DNA of 13,527 nucleotides, taken from assembly GCA_014621425.1 (NCBI GenBank), contig JAANBB010000716.1, positions 1 to 13,527 of the forward strand. Reading direction: 5' to 3'. How positions within the stretch are numbered: the first letter of the stretch is position 1; each line of letters opens with the position of its first letter. This DNA comes from Cylindrodendrum hubeiense. Taxonomy: Eukaryota > Ascomycota > Sordariomycetes > Hypocreales > Nectriaceae. A program made the translations under genes and the position numbers. The notes beneath the pieces are model-generated. The model was given only the letters and a program-made list of their open reading frames with translations. It was not told the origin of the DNA and made no database searches. This document shows positions 1-10,385 of the stretch, one piece after another.

Positions 1-18
1 GAGAGAGAGAGAGAGAGA
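1..18. repeat. (GA)9 microsatellite, cut by the window edge
   Basis: Nine uninterrupted GA units open the window and probably continue outside it. A short (TA)6 run lies nearby at 93-104. No function can be inferred. Confidence 0.9.
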
Positions 19-285
19 TAGTAAGATTAATCCCTTTTCTATCAGTTTTTGCTTTTTCTTATTCTACTAACTCCGGGCTGGCTATTATTAGCTATATATA
101 TATACCCTGAAGATTTTCCTATCTAATCCTAAACCCAAGTCTCCACAAAAATAAACTATAGTACTAATAAGTGCTCGGGATCCTGCAGAAAACTAATTAT
201 GTGATTATAGTCTGTGCCCTAATATAATAGACATCGCTGATTGGCTATAGCTAACCTGATTGCCAGGTAATCACCTGCGAATAGT
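19..285. other. Non-RIP or weakly RIP-affected flank, no gene seen
   Basis: This stretch still contains CpA, TpG and CpG (for example in 170-280), unlike the sequence that follows. I see no open frame with a recognisable product. A small inverted repeat (CAGGT, four bases, ACCTG) lies at 264-277. The change in composition at about 286 is abrupt and probably marks the edge of an inserted, RIP-mutated repeat. No matching edge could be paired with it inside the window. Confidence 0.5.
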
Positions 286-289
286 ATCT

Positions 290-384
290 AGAGATAATAT
301 AATAATAGTATTTTTATATTTTAGAGAAAATATAATAATAATATCTTTATTTTCTATAGATAATATAATAATATTTTTTTCTCT
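290..384. repeat. Tandem repeat, about 33 bp x 3
   Basis: Three adjacent units at 290-322, 323-355 and 356-384 (33, 33 and 29 bp) share the pattern AGA(G/T)AxAATATAATAATA followed by a T-rich half. They differ by a few substitutions and the last is shortened. The array sits exactly where normal composition gives way to the RIP desert, so it may be a terminal or subterminal repeat of the element occupying that desert. That placement is an inference. Confidence 0.75.
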
Positions 385-3300
385 ATATAATAATATATTA
401 ATTATTAAATATTAAATTTATAATTATCTTTTTTTCTTTTTTCTTATATAATATATATATATATAATAATCTATTCTCTTAATCTTCTAGCTTAGCTATA
501 TATATAAATACCTAATATATATTTAATATATTTACTCTAGCCTAAAGAACTCTCTTATCTATTTATCTCTATACTTACTTATAACTCTCTTTTATAGATA
601 TATTATCCCTATATATCCTTTTAAATCCAAGTTTCTAATAAAGTAAATTAATATTATTAGGTATATAGATTTTTATATAAGTAATTATAGATATTATTAT
701 CCCCTTATATTAATATCTTTAGTTATATACCTTTTATTACCCACTCTTTATTATATCTTCCTCCTATATATTATATAGTTCTTATAATATTAAACAGTTT
801 ATATAATATATAAAGTCCTCTATTATTCTATTTTATTATAGGAATCTATCTATTTAAATAATAAAACTAAATATATCCTTTCTCTATCTATCTATCTTAA
901 TAATATTAATATACTAAATACTAGAGTAAGCTTAATCTTTAATACTTCTAGACTAATAAAATATATAATTATTATTATCTTACTCTTTTAGTCTTTATTT
1001 AAACTCCTTAAACTTCTCTTATTCCTTTAGGTTATTAGTGATTATTTGATTTCTAGTTACCTATATTATTAATTCTTATACTTATATATCTATCTCCTCC
1101 TTATTTTTAGAGATATTTATATTTTCTAAGATAATAACTTTATTATAAGCTTGATAGATATTATATAGCTCCTCCCTTTTCTTATAATTCTCTCAATCTG
1201 TCTGTCTATCTATAATAGAATCCAGAATTATATAGTAGTAAACTTGTCTACTAATATAATTATTAATAGCTATACTTTCCCTAATTAAATGCTATATCCT
1301 CTATATACTCTCTTTAGTATCTATATAAAGAATAATAGCCTTATTCTATAGATTATCTTAACTAGCTTGTTTACTTTATTATATATAATTAGCTATTTAA
1401 AATAGTATCTTAATATATAAAATAAGTCAGATATTAGGAATATTAATACTAAGACTAAGAGTATTTATTACTATAATTACTCTACTATTACTATATTAAT
1501 CTTATTTTAATTTACTTATCTAGGCTTATAATCTCTTTATTTTACTATCTCTTATATTAATCTCTTAATAGTAGGTATTATAATTTAACTCCTCTATTAG
1601 AGCTTCTATAGTCTTTATCTATTAGTAATATATAATAATCTTAGTAGGCCATAGATATTCTTATAACTTTTAATTAAGAAGTTCTTTTATTATTAGGATT
1701 ATTATTATTATAACCTTTTAAATATTTATTATAAGGATTAACTAAATACTATATATAATATTTATATATATAATACTTATTTAGATTATAATAATATCTT
1801 CTTATCTTATATTAATAAAATTAAAAAGTATATCTTTTTAAATAGATAAGAATATAATAATAAGATAGACTATTTATACTTTAATTAATATTAAGCTTTT
1901 AAGCTCTTATAATTTTAGTTAAAATATTCTTATACCCTTAAGAATAGTATAACCTTTATTAATAATAAATTAGTTTAATTATATTATACTCTATAATAAC
2001 TTAATATAATCCTAGAAATACTTTATTATTACTAATTCTAATATTATAAAAATAATTAAGATATTTTCTAGAATCTAATTATTTCTTTACTTAGTATAGA
2101 AGATATTTAGTTTCTAATAATAATATAATATATTATCTTAGAGAAAAACTAATAATATAATAATTACTATAACCCTTCTAAGATAGTTAATAACTAATAA
2201 TATAAAATAGAGACTTTTACTAATACCAGTCCCTATTATTATTATTATTAGACTTATATTTATTATAATTAACTTTACTATTACTTATTACTTATCTTAA
2301 AAGTAAGTCTAATTACTATATAAATAATATAGCTTATAATTAATATTAATTTATTATAAGATCTTCTATTATCTAAACTAGAGCTCTTATATAGCTTTAT
2401 AATATAATAATAAATTCTTTTACTTATATTCTAACTTAAATATATTCCTAAATCCTTAGATAGTTAATAGAAATTTAAGGAATTAATACTATTCTTAGCT
2501 AATAAATTAAAAATTAATATAATACTTATTTATCTTAAAGTATTCTTCTATAAATAATTACTTATAAACTAAATCTATAATTAAAGATCTATATTTAGCT
2601 TAAATATCTTATAAGCTATCTTTATTATCCTTATTCTTATTATCACTTTCTTAGTTCTTATTTATCTCTTTAATAAAAGCTAAATATATTATATTTATAT
2701 TCTAGAAATATTATTAAGTAAATATAATAATAAGATATCTTTAATTACTAATTATAAAGTCTTTCTCATAGTTAGATTAACCTATTTTTCATAGAATACA
2801 AGTTATTTAAACTGATATTTAATATAGCCTAGAATCTAATTTATATACCTTTTATATAACTTCTAATAATAGACCTCTACTCTCTTTAATCTTACTCTCT
2901 CTAATCTTACTAAGATTAATTATTTTATCTAGTATCTCCTCTATTACCTAGAGATTAATACTAAACTTATTAATATCCTAGATATTAACTTAAGCTTTCT
3001 CTTAATATAATAAAATAAGTTAAAGATAATAGATTAATAGTATATTAACTTCCTAAAGGAGGAATTAATAGATAATCTTTAGATATTCTATCTTAGAGAA
3101 CCCTTTATAATACCTAGTAATAAGTATTAATAAATTATAATCTAATAGGATATTCTATATCCTATTATTAATTATATTTTAATATTATAAGATAAGAAGC
3201 TTAAGAGATTATACTAACTATTCTCTATTAAAATAGATAATAAATAAGAGAATCTCAAGAAATTCCTCTATATCTATATTAAATTAGATTATAACTTTCT

Positions 3301-5600
3301 TATAAAGTATAATATTACTCTCTATATAAAACTATATCTATTATCCCCTAAACTTTCTATCTTTCTATATTTTCTAAAAAAGCTATCCCTTATTTATTAA
3401 ATCTAATTAAAAGAGATTCTCTATAAATAAATAACTAATAATAATATTAGTAATATTATTAATAAGGGTATTTTATAAGATTATAAGTAATTTAAGTTTA
3501 GTAAATAATTAATCTTTAAATTCCTTATAAAAAAGTAACTTCTTATAGAATAGTATTTTCCCTTATTATATAATAACTTAAAATATTAACTAAACTCTAA
3601 GAATATTAAGATAAAGGCTCTTATAGATAATATTATTCTGATCCTAGCTAATAGAACCTTATATAGCCTTATTATTATTAGCTATTATATTATAATTATA
3701 TAACTATATAATAAACTAGATTAATATAATATCCTAGTTTTAATTATTATTAATTATAAATTAATATATTATCTTAAAAACAAGTTTAAAATAACTTAAA
3801 TTATTCTCTTTTATATTTTCTTTACTTTATCCTTATAATATCTTCTATTAAATGGATTTTATTTATTAATTTATAAAATACTAAATAATTATAAAATAAG
3901 AGATAGTTATAATAGTAAAAAGTTTTAGTATAAAGTTATTATATATTTCCTATATCTTATTATTATATATACTTAGAACTATTAAAAAGCTAACTAAAAT
4001 ACTTTAATATTTAGTTATCTTAGTAAAATAATTAAAAATAGAGATATATAACTCTAAAATAATCTCTTAAAATAAGATTTATAATTCCCTTATTTCTAGT
4101 ATCTTAAGATTATTATTATTTTATTTTAATATATCTATTAGATTATCTATATATTCTATTATTATATAATAAATAATAGTTTATTTCTAATTAAGCTTAA
4201 ATAATAATTAATTAACTAGATTTTTAAATACTATATATTAAGTAATATAAGCAAATAACTATAAGTATATTATAATATATTTCTTTTTAGTTATTTCTTT
4301 AAATTTAGAAATAGAAGGGTATTATTTTATTCTTTATTAATTTCCTTATAATTAACCTTAAATAATATATTTTATAAGATAATATTTAGATTAATAGTCT
4401 AAATAATAGAAAAGATAACCTAATTAATAGTATAATATATATATTATAATTCTATATTATTATTACCCTTTATTAGATTAATAGTATATTATAATAAAAT
4501 AAGTCCTTATAAGAATTCTTTCTTTTTATTAAAATCTTTAAGATAGATAATTATTTTTAGTTAATAAAGTTATATATTTAGAGAAGTAAAATTATCTTAT
4601 TTCTTAATAAACTTAATCTTTTACTTTTAAATATATCTTATCTTAAATTAAAATACTTTTAAAACTCCTTAAATATTTTCCTTATTTTCTTATATTTTAT
4701 CTCTTAGATTAGTAAGATCCTGGTCTCTAATAATCTTAAACAATTTACTATAAAGACTCTTAGTAAAAACCTACTAATAGAGAACCTTATTTCTCTATAA
4801 TTTACTAACTTATTTCTCTTTAACTTATATAGCTAATTAATAACTAGCTTTTAACTTTTAATCCTATTAATAAATATAATAAAGATACTCTTAAGTTCTC
4901 TTTAAGATAGAGCTTATAAAATAGTAATCTAGAATAATAGTATATTAATATTCTCTAGACTTAGATTTTCTAAGTATATTAATTAGTATATCTATATTAA
5001 TAGGGAATAATATATTATTAATACTATCTTAGTCTTTAATAATATTAAGCTTAGTTATTTATTATTATATTTTTATAATCTTAGCCTTATATAATTTATA
5101 GGGTAATATTTAGAAATATAATTAAATCTTACTTAAAATAATACTAGTTTTATAAGTATAATATTTAAAAAAGTAAAGTTCTAGGATATAGGAAAAATAT
5201 TCTATCTTAAATAAAAATAAATAATAAAATAATTTAAAATAATTTATTTAACTTTCTATAATTAAATAGATATTTTATTTTTCTTCTAAATTATATTTAC
5301 TTTTATATATATAATTATCAGGATTATAATAATTATAGTAATTATATTCTTACTAAGATAAATATTAATCTTATTAGCTAGTTTAAATAGATTATCTCTA
5401 TTAGCTAAGGACTATTAATATTTTACTTTTATAGGAAAACCTAATAGAACTTATTATATAAAATAGTAAAATAAAATAAAAGTTTATAAGTATTATTAGA
5501 TAATTAAGATTAATATACTTATTTATTTTTATATTCTTATTATAACCTAGGATTAAGGAATTATTAATTAATAATTATTCTTAATTTTAATTATTAGTTA
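385..5600. other. RIP-degraded AT-rich tract without a securely identifiable gene
   Basis: About 5.2 kb of TA-rich sequence almost free of CpA, TpG and CpG. Several stretches give long quasi-open readings interrupted only by TAA/TAG. Between about 2040 and 3960 both a minus-strand reading (codon low coordinate 1 modulo 3, with a frameshift between 2226 and 2371) and a plus-strand reading are equally open, so coding direction cannot be decided. Since a plus-strand gypsy pol begins near the right end, part of this tract is probably the gag, protease and early reverse transcriptase of that element. It is longer than one gypsy 5' half needs, so other nested elements are likely. A degenerate YxDD-like stretch may lie near 5609-5640, but it needs an indel to fit. 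Confidence 0.6.
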
Positions 5601-5698
5601 CCTTATATTATACTAGTATATTTTAATTTTACACTAAAATTTAATTACTAGTTATTAAATACTAATAAGAATATTATTAGGATATAAACCTACTAATA

Positions 5699-6420
5699 GA
5701 ATTAGAAAAGAATAAGTTTTATATATATAAAGTGAACTTTCTTAGATATATAATCAGTTTAAATAAGATCTAGATAGATTAAAAGAAAATTAAAGTTATT
5801 AAAGATTAGCTAAAGTCTATAAATATTAAAGAAATATAAAGCTTCTTAAGCTTTACTAATTATTATTAAAAGTTTATATAGAACTTTAAAAGTAAAGGAT
5901 ATATTCTATTAGAACTTATAAAGAAGAATATAGATTTTAGATAGAATATTAAAATATAGAAAGCTTTTAATAATATTAAGAATATAATTCTCAGTAAACC
6001 TATCTTATAAATATTTAACCTAGATAAAAAAGTAAAACTTAAAATAGATTCTTCTAACTTTAGTCTAAGATCCCAAATTAGATAAAGAGATATTAATAGT
6101 AAATTATATCTAATTATTTTCTATTTATATAAACTTTATAGAGTAAAATTAAATTACCCTATCTATAATAAAGAATTCCTTATTATAATTAACTTATTTA
6201 AAGAATTCTAATATTATCTCTTAGAAAGTAAATATAAAATTAAGATCTATATAGACTATAAGAATATCACATACTTCACTATAATATAGAAACTTAATAG
6301 AAGGTAATTCTATTATATAAAATACCTATTAGAATTTAATTATATTATTATTCACAAAAAAGGAATAGAGAATAGTAGAGCTAATATTATTAATTAATAA
6401 GTTAACTTTATTACTAAAAT
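5699..6420 (+). pseudogene. Ty3/gypsy pol relic: end of reverse transcriptase plus RNase H
   Basis: This is a fossil of the polyprotein that copies gypsy RNA to DNA and removes the RNA strand. One frame (codons starting at 5699) is readable for over 700 bases with no net indel. It shows the RT end KVNFLRYIIS at about 5729 (family FLGYIIS), then SFLSFTNYY (family SFLGFANFY) near 5841, then AFNNIKN at 5963 at the entry to RNase H. The RNase H landmarks are KIDSSNF (Asp codon 6047), NYPIYNKEF (Glu codon 6173), IYIDYKNITYF (Asp codon 6254) and NRR...LLEFNYIIIHKKGIENSRA, 6296-6398, matching the family's NRRQARW...YRPGKENGRADALSRR. About 15 in-frame TAA/TAG codons occur where Gln, Arg or Trp is usual, as RIP would make them. 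The RNase H acidic residues survive, but the gene cannot give a full protein. LTRs for this element were not found. Confidence 0.9.
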
Positions 6421-6541
6421 TATTAAAGAATATAAATAATTCCTTAAATAGATATCTAAAGGATATCTTAAATAGTAATATATTATATATATCTAGAAAT
6501 ATAAAGAACTATAATATAAACTTAAAGAAATACTAAATAAA

Positions 6542-6850
6542 AATTAATAATTATAGATTAATAATATATACTTATTCTATAAAGATATAAATAATATATA
6601 TTTATAAGTTTTTAAATATTATAATAGAATTCTATAACTTAGAGAATAATTATTTATCCCCAAAAAACTAGTATTATAATTCTAGGAAGATAGGAATAAT
6701 ATCTATTAATAGAATAACTTATTACCTAGCTAAGTATATTAAAGATTTTACTATAACTTCTATATATAAAAAATCAAAAAAGACTTTATATTAATCTACC
6801 TAAAATATAGACTAAAAAACCTTAATATAATAAATAAACCTAATATACTA
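6542..6850 (+). pseudogene. Ty3/gypsy integrase N-terminal (zinc-finger) relic
   Basis: The frame of the RT/RNase H relic continues here. LFIPKKLVL at about 6650 matches the usual YVP...LR lead-in of gypsy integrases. It is followed by FYYNFYI*KIKKDFI (family DFYWPGMRKDVREYV) and YLKYRLKN at 6797, the place of the CxxC pair of the HHCC zinc finger, with both Cys codons read as Tyr (TGY to TAY). The two His residues are not convincingly visible. The catalytic core with its DD35E residues was not found downstream. From about 6850 the match fades and by about 7000 the sequence is Fot/pogo transposase. The integrase was therefore either broken by that element or lost. The family call rests on continuity with the RNase H and on these motifs. 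Confidence 0.7.
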
Positions 6851-6999
6851 GAAGGATAGCTTATAAAAGAATTAAATAAAATTAATATACCTAATATAAT
6901 ATTATTAATTAGAATTAATAAGGAATAATAATAATAGCTATTATAGATAAAAATCACATTTAAAAATAAAAATAAATAAAAAATAATTATAAAATTAGA

Positions 7000-7894
7000 A
7001 AATAAAATAGACTTTTAACTTATAATAATTAAATAATTATTATTATCTTCTAATTCTTAATAAGTATAAAAACTATCACTTAGCTAACTTTAAGATCTAT
7101 TATAAGGAAAATAATATTATCACACTTTATATATTATCTTATTTATCTTATCTATTCTAATCTCTTAATATTAAGTATTTTAGATTACTTAAAATAACTA
7201 TAATTAGTAAATAGAATATTTAATTAAATATTTTATTAATTATATTTCTAAGACTAATTTCTTTCTAGTCTTTTATATTATCTATAAAGTTAAAATAATA
7301 GAAAGTAATATTAAGAGAGGTTTTAGAAGAACTAGATTTATTCCCCTTAATCCTAAAAATATACTCTTAAAGCTTAATATATAGCTATAGACTCTAATAC
7401 CTGTTAAGGAGGAAACTAGTCTCCCTAACCCTTAGATTTTAAAGACCTTAAAGATTATCTTTAAGGCTAATTCTTAATCTAAATATCTTAAAAGACAAAT
7501 TAGAAGATATTAAAACAGCTCTCTAATATCTATCCTTAAAGTACTTAAGTTATTTTCTAAGGGAATAAAGATAATAATATATTAAATAGTATTATTAAAA
7601 TCTAAAAACCAGATCCTTTAACAGGCAAATAAGACTCTTAGTAAATAACATAGAGCAAAAAGAACCCACCTATAGAATAGAGGGAAAATAACTTTAGATA
7701 AGGGAAAGGAAATAATTAATCAGATAGATATTAATATACAAATAGAAACTAAATTATTATAAAATAATAATCAAGGAGGGTTAGTGTAACTAAAGGAAAG
7801 GTATTATAGAACTTACAGAAAGACCAGTTATAATATAAGAACCTATTAGGTTATTATTAAGATATCTGGGGAAGAGTATAATATTTAGTTTTAA
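7000..7894 (+). pseudogene. Fot/pogo-type transposase relic, copy 1 (C-terminal half)
   Basis: This is a remnant of a DDE/DDD cut-and-paste transposase of the pogo group. Readable in order are LLILNKYKNYH at about 7047 (family LLILDGHxSH), YYKENNIITLY, a stretch ending SLNIKYF (family QPLDVGCF), then GFRRTRFIPLNPK at 7319 (family GFRGAGLVPFNPE), KYLKRQIRRY*NSS and ANKTLSK*HRAKRTHL. Last comes a degenerate C-terminal zinc knuckle, RYYRTYRKTSYNIRTY, whose Cys and His positions now read Tyr. The stop is probably TAA at 7892-7894. Alignment to copy 2 shows a 1-bp deletion between about 7190 and 7211, which shifts the frame. Both visible catalytic Asp positions read Asn. The N-terminal half is absent, and the left limit next to the integrase relic is uncertain by tens of bases. 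It differs from copy 2 in its C-terminal tail, so it is a related subfamily and not a recent duplicate. Confidence 0.88.
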
Positions 7895-7947
7895 TTGATT
7901 AGATGCTTTATTGTGTTTTTATCTTGAATCTTATTTAAAGGGTTAAG

Positions 7948-7989
7948 AAAAGTGGTTTATATATTTGTCTGGCTTATATACTTATTATA
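7948..7989 (+). repeat. Right terminal inverted repeat of Fot/pogo copy 1
   Basis: The 42 bases from AAAAGTGG to CTTATTATA align without gaps to the outer TIR of copy 2 at 11091-11132, with about 32 of 42 positions equal. The site lies 53 bases after the transposase stop, as in copy 2. A TA that could be the target duplication follows at 7990-7991, within a TA-rich run. The matching left TIR is not present, in keeping with truncation of this copy. Confidence 0.75.
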
Positions 7990-8766
7990 TATATTATTTT
8001 TAATTAATTAAATATTAAAATATAAAGATAAAAGATATTCTTTTAAATTATACTAAAAAATACTTTTATTAAAAGATAACTTAACTTAAGGTAATAATAT
8101 ATAAAATAGTCTTTATCCTTAAAGGGACTTAATATCTTATTCTAATAATTTAATAATATTAAGAATATATTACTAGAGAATTAAAAGAAGAGTTATTATA
8201 AAATAAAATAAAAAAAGAAATATAGGAATAGATATATTTAAAAATACTGAAAAATTAAAGAATAGAAGATTATAAAATAAAATTAAGTAATAAAGATATT
8301 AATAAGAAAGAAATAATAATAAAAACTAAAGATATTAAGATTAATATAGTTATAATATTACTATAATTTATAATTAATTCTAATTCTAATTATTATAATA
8401 ATAATTTATTTATTTATATTCTATAAGAGATTTATACCTTATTATCCCTTAAGTATAATAAATCTTAGAGTAAAGATAATATAATAAAGATTCCTAAGAT
8501 AAAGTTAAGGGATAGCTTAATAAAAGATCTTAATTAGAATAATTTTAAGTTAATATCTTAAAAGGTATACTCCCTACTTCTAAAAGAAAAATAAAATAAG
8601 TTTTAATCTTATTATAATCTTAAATATATTTCTATTTTATCTAACTATCCTATAATTATTAGATACTTCCTTAATAATTATCTTATTATTATTATAAAGA
8701 ATATATCTAAATCTTAAGATTAAGATTAATTAGAATTATTAATATCTTAATTTAATTATCTTAATA
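7990..8766. other. AT-rich RIP tract between the two Fot/pogo copies
   Basis: No recognised gene. A plus-strand reading around 8440-8720 is fairly coherent (KIPKIKLRDSLIKDLN near 8490), with stops only at scattered TAG/TAA codons. It could be a relic of a retroelement gag or similar protein, but I do not recognise a family. CpA and TpG are rare here, as in the main desert. Confidence 0.45.
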
Positions 8767-8768
8767 TA

Positions 8769-8810
8769 TATAATAAGCATATAATATATCCAAGTATATA
8801 ACACACTTTT
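8769..8810 (+). repeat. Left TIR of Fot/pogo copy 2
   Basis: The 42 bases starting TATAATAAGCATATAA match the reverse complement of 11091-11132 with only three mismatches, all transitions. The first base is T where the partner has C, which fits a RIP change of an original CA. TA precedes it at 8767-8768. Confidence 0.88.
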
Positions 8811-9873
8811 TATCACCCCCTAAGATAGAAACCATAATAAAAACACTACAAATTATCTAATTAATTAAAATCACTCACTATACTCTTTTCCAGAGATCTC
8901 AATTATTACCTGATATATCCTTGCATTATACCCAGTCTTACTATATATTCCACAGTACCTAATATCCAGTTATCCTGACCTTTCTTGATCATTATTTCTT
9001 GATAATTTGGCTATTACCTATACATTAATATCTATCTGATCAATTACTTGCCTGCCTTCTTCTACTATTATTATCCCTCTTTTCTATAGTTAGGTTCTTT
9101 TTATCCTCTAGTATTAGTTTAGTATCTTATTTATATATTAAAGATCCTATATCTTGGCCTTTAATAAGGTATTCTCATATAAGACTATCTTAGTATTCTT
9201 AGTAAAAGACTTTAATACCCTAAGAATTAACTTTAGGGAGCTATTTTAATATCTTCTAATTTATCTCTTAAGATATTCAGACTAAGACCTAGTCTTAAGT
9301 ACAGTCTTTGGGATCTTTAAAACCTAAGGGATCAAGAGCCTAGTCTCCTCCTTAACTAGTATTAGAGTCTATAGCTATATATTAAGCTTTAAGATCACAC
9401 TTTCTAGGTTAAGAGGGATAAACCCGGTCCCTCTAAAAGCTAACCTAATATTTTATTTTATTATAGTAATTTAATAAGTAATATAGAAGGCCAGGAAGAA
9501 CTTAGTCTTTAAAATGTAAGTTATAGAGTATCTGATTAAATACTCTATTTCTTAACTATATACTTTCTTTAGCAAATTAAAATACCTGATATTAAGAGGC
9601 TGAAGTAGATAAGATAAATAAGCTAGTATATAAAGTATAATGATCTTATTCTCCTTATAATATCTCTTAAAGTTAATAGAATAGTGATTTTTATATCTAT
9701 TAAGAATCAGAAGATAATAATAATTATTTAATCACTTAATTATAGACTGATTAAAGTACTTTAGCTATTTAAGGCCTATTTTATTATTAGTCTAGCTATT
9801 TTAGGAGGTTATAATAGCTCAATTACCCGGGAGATTACTTTCTCGGTACTAGTTAATGAGGTGATATTAGCCC

Positions 9874-9878
9874 GCACC
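9874..9878 (+). repeat. Left target-site duplication (GCACC) of the TRIM-like element
   Basis: GCACC lies directly before the left LTR, and GTGCC (10386-10390) lies directly after the right LTR. Both derive from GCGCC by one transition each: G to A on the left, C to T on the right. A 5-bp duplication is usual for LTR elements. Removing element plus one copy restores the transposase frame. Confidence 0.8.
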
Positions 9879-10062
9879 TATCACAGACTAAGCCTGGATC
9901 ACGGATCCGGACTATAGCCAGTCCAAGCTATAAGTATAGCTAGATAACTTAACCTCCAATTAAGTCATTACTTTCCCTTTTACCTCACTAGGGAACTATA
10001 ACAGAGCAGGAAGGTTATAATACTAACTACCACTTTAGTCCTTTTAGGATCAATCCCTTTTA
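9879..10062 (+). repeat. Left LTR of the TRIM-like element
   Basis: 184 bases aligned gap-free with 10202-10385 at a constant offset of 323. It starts TATCACAG and ends TTTA, that is, TG...CA altered to TA...TA. By hand count about 30 positions differ from the right LTR, all transitions. In 14 of them this copy has A against G. Confidence 0.85.
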
Positions 10063-10201
10063 GTATAACTTAACTGTCCTAATAGGTTATAAGTTCAATT
10101 CCCTATCCTAGTAGGTGGGCAGGCTCGGCTTGGGCTTATAGACCTCTATGATCTGGGGGATTTGTGATCTATAGAGTCCCTCTTGTGAAGGGGGGAGGAC
10201 C
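10063..10201 (+). other. Interior of the TRIM-like element
   Basis: 139 bases, no gene. It contains an imperfect stem: CTCTATGATC at 10144-10153 pairs with GATCTATAGAG at 10166-10176, with one bulged base and a G-rich loop. Such a structure could act as an RNA packaging or dimerisation signal, but nothing here proves it. The first 20 bases, where a primer-binding site should be, match no tRNA 3' end I can recognise. Confidence 0.6.
10187..10199 (+). promoter_or_regulatory. Polypurine tract of the TRIM-like element
   Basis: GAAGGGGGGAGGA, thirteen purines in a row, ends two bases before the right LTR begins with TG. Position and composition are those of the plus-strand primer of LTR retroelements, and they set the element's orientation to the plus strand. 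Confidence 0.75.
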
Positions 10202-10385
10202 TGTTACAGGCTAAGCCTGGATCACGGATCCGGACTGTGGCCGGTCTAAGTTATAGGTGTAGCTAGATGATTTAACCTCTAGTTAAGTTATTACTTTCCC
10301 TTTTACCTCACTAGGGAACTGTAATAGAGCAGGAAGGTCATAGCGCTAGCTACTGCTTTAGTTCCTTTAGGACTAACCCCTTTCA
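10202..10385 (+). repeat. Right LTR of the TRIM-like element
   Basis: Begins TGTTACAGGC and ends CTTTCA, keeping the canonical TG and CA. Compared with the left LTR it carries T against C at 10 positions and never A against G. Its GC content is higher than that of the surrounding RIP tracts. Confidence 0.85.

Larger units (their letters stand above)
9879..10385 (+). mobile_element. 507-bp TRIM-like LTR element inside the transposase
   Basis: Non-coding element of two 184-bp direct terminal repeats around a 139-bp interior. The right repeat begins TG and ends CA, the usual LTR ends. A 13-base purine run lies 2 bases before it, where second-strand primer tracts of LTR elements are found. A 5-bp target duplication flanks it. 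Size and layout fit the TRIM class (miniature LTR elements without genes, mobilised by proteins from a partner). No primer-binding site could be identified; its usual TGG start may have been lost to RIP. Alternatives are a tandem LTR pair or a deletion derivative of a larger LTR element. I do not recognise the family by name. Confidence 0.78.

Noticed and set aside
290..384. CRISPR array
   Set aside because: Units are directly adjacent without spacers, degenerate and AT-rich, in an evident eukaryotic repeat context.
3614..4040. Plus-strand reading KALIDNII resembling a retroviral-type protease start (ALIDSG)
   Set aside because: The essential Gly is not derivable by transitions from what is seen, and the opposite strand is equally open.
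5609..5640. Possible RT active-site box (YxDD) upstream of the RT end
   Set aside because: It fits only if an indel is assumed, and the two Asp codons are not visible, so it was not annotated as a domain.
10045..10110. A tRNA-like or SINE-like stretch: TAGGAT and ATCCTA could pair at a 66-base spacing, with a B-box-like GTTCAATTC at 10093-10101
   Set aside because: The A-box position is wrong, the T-stem does not pair, and the stretch straddles the LTR/interior boundary. Likely coincidence.
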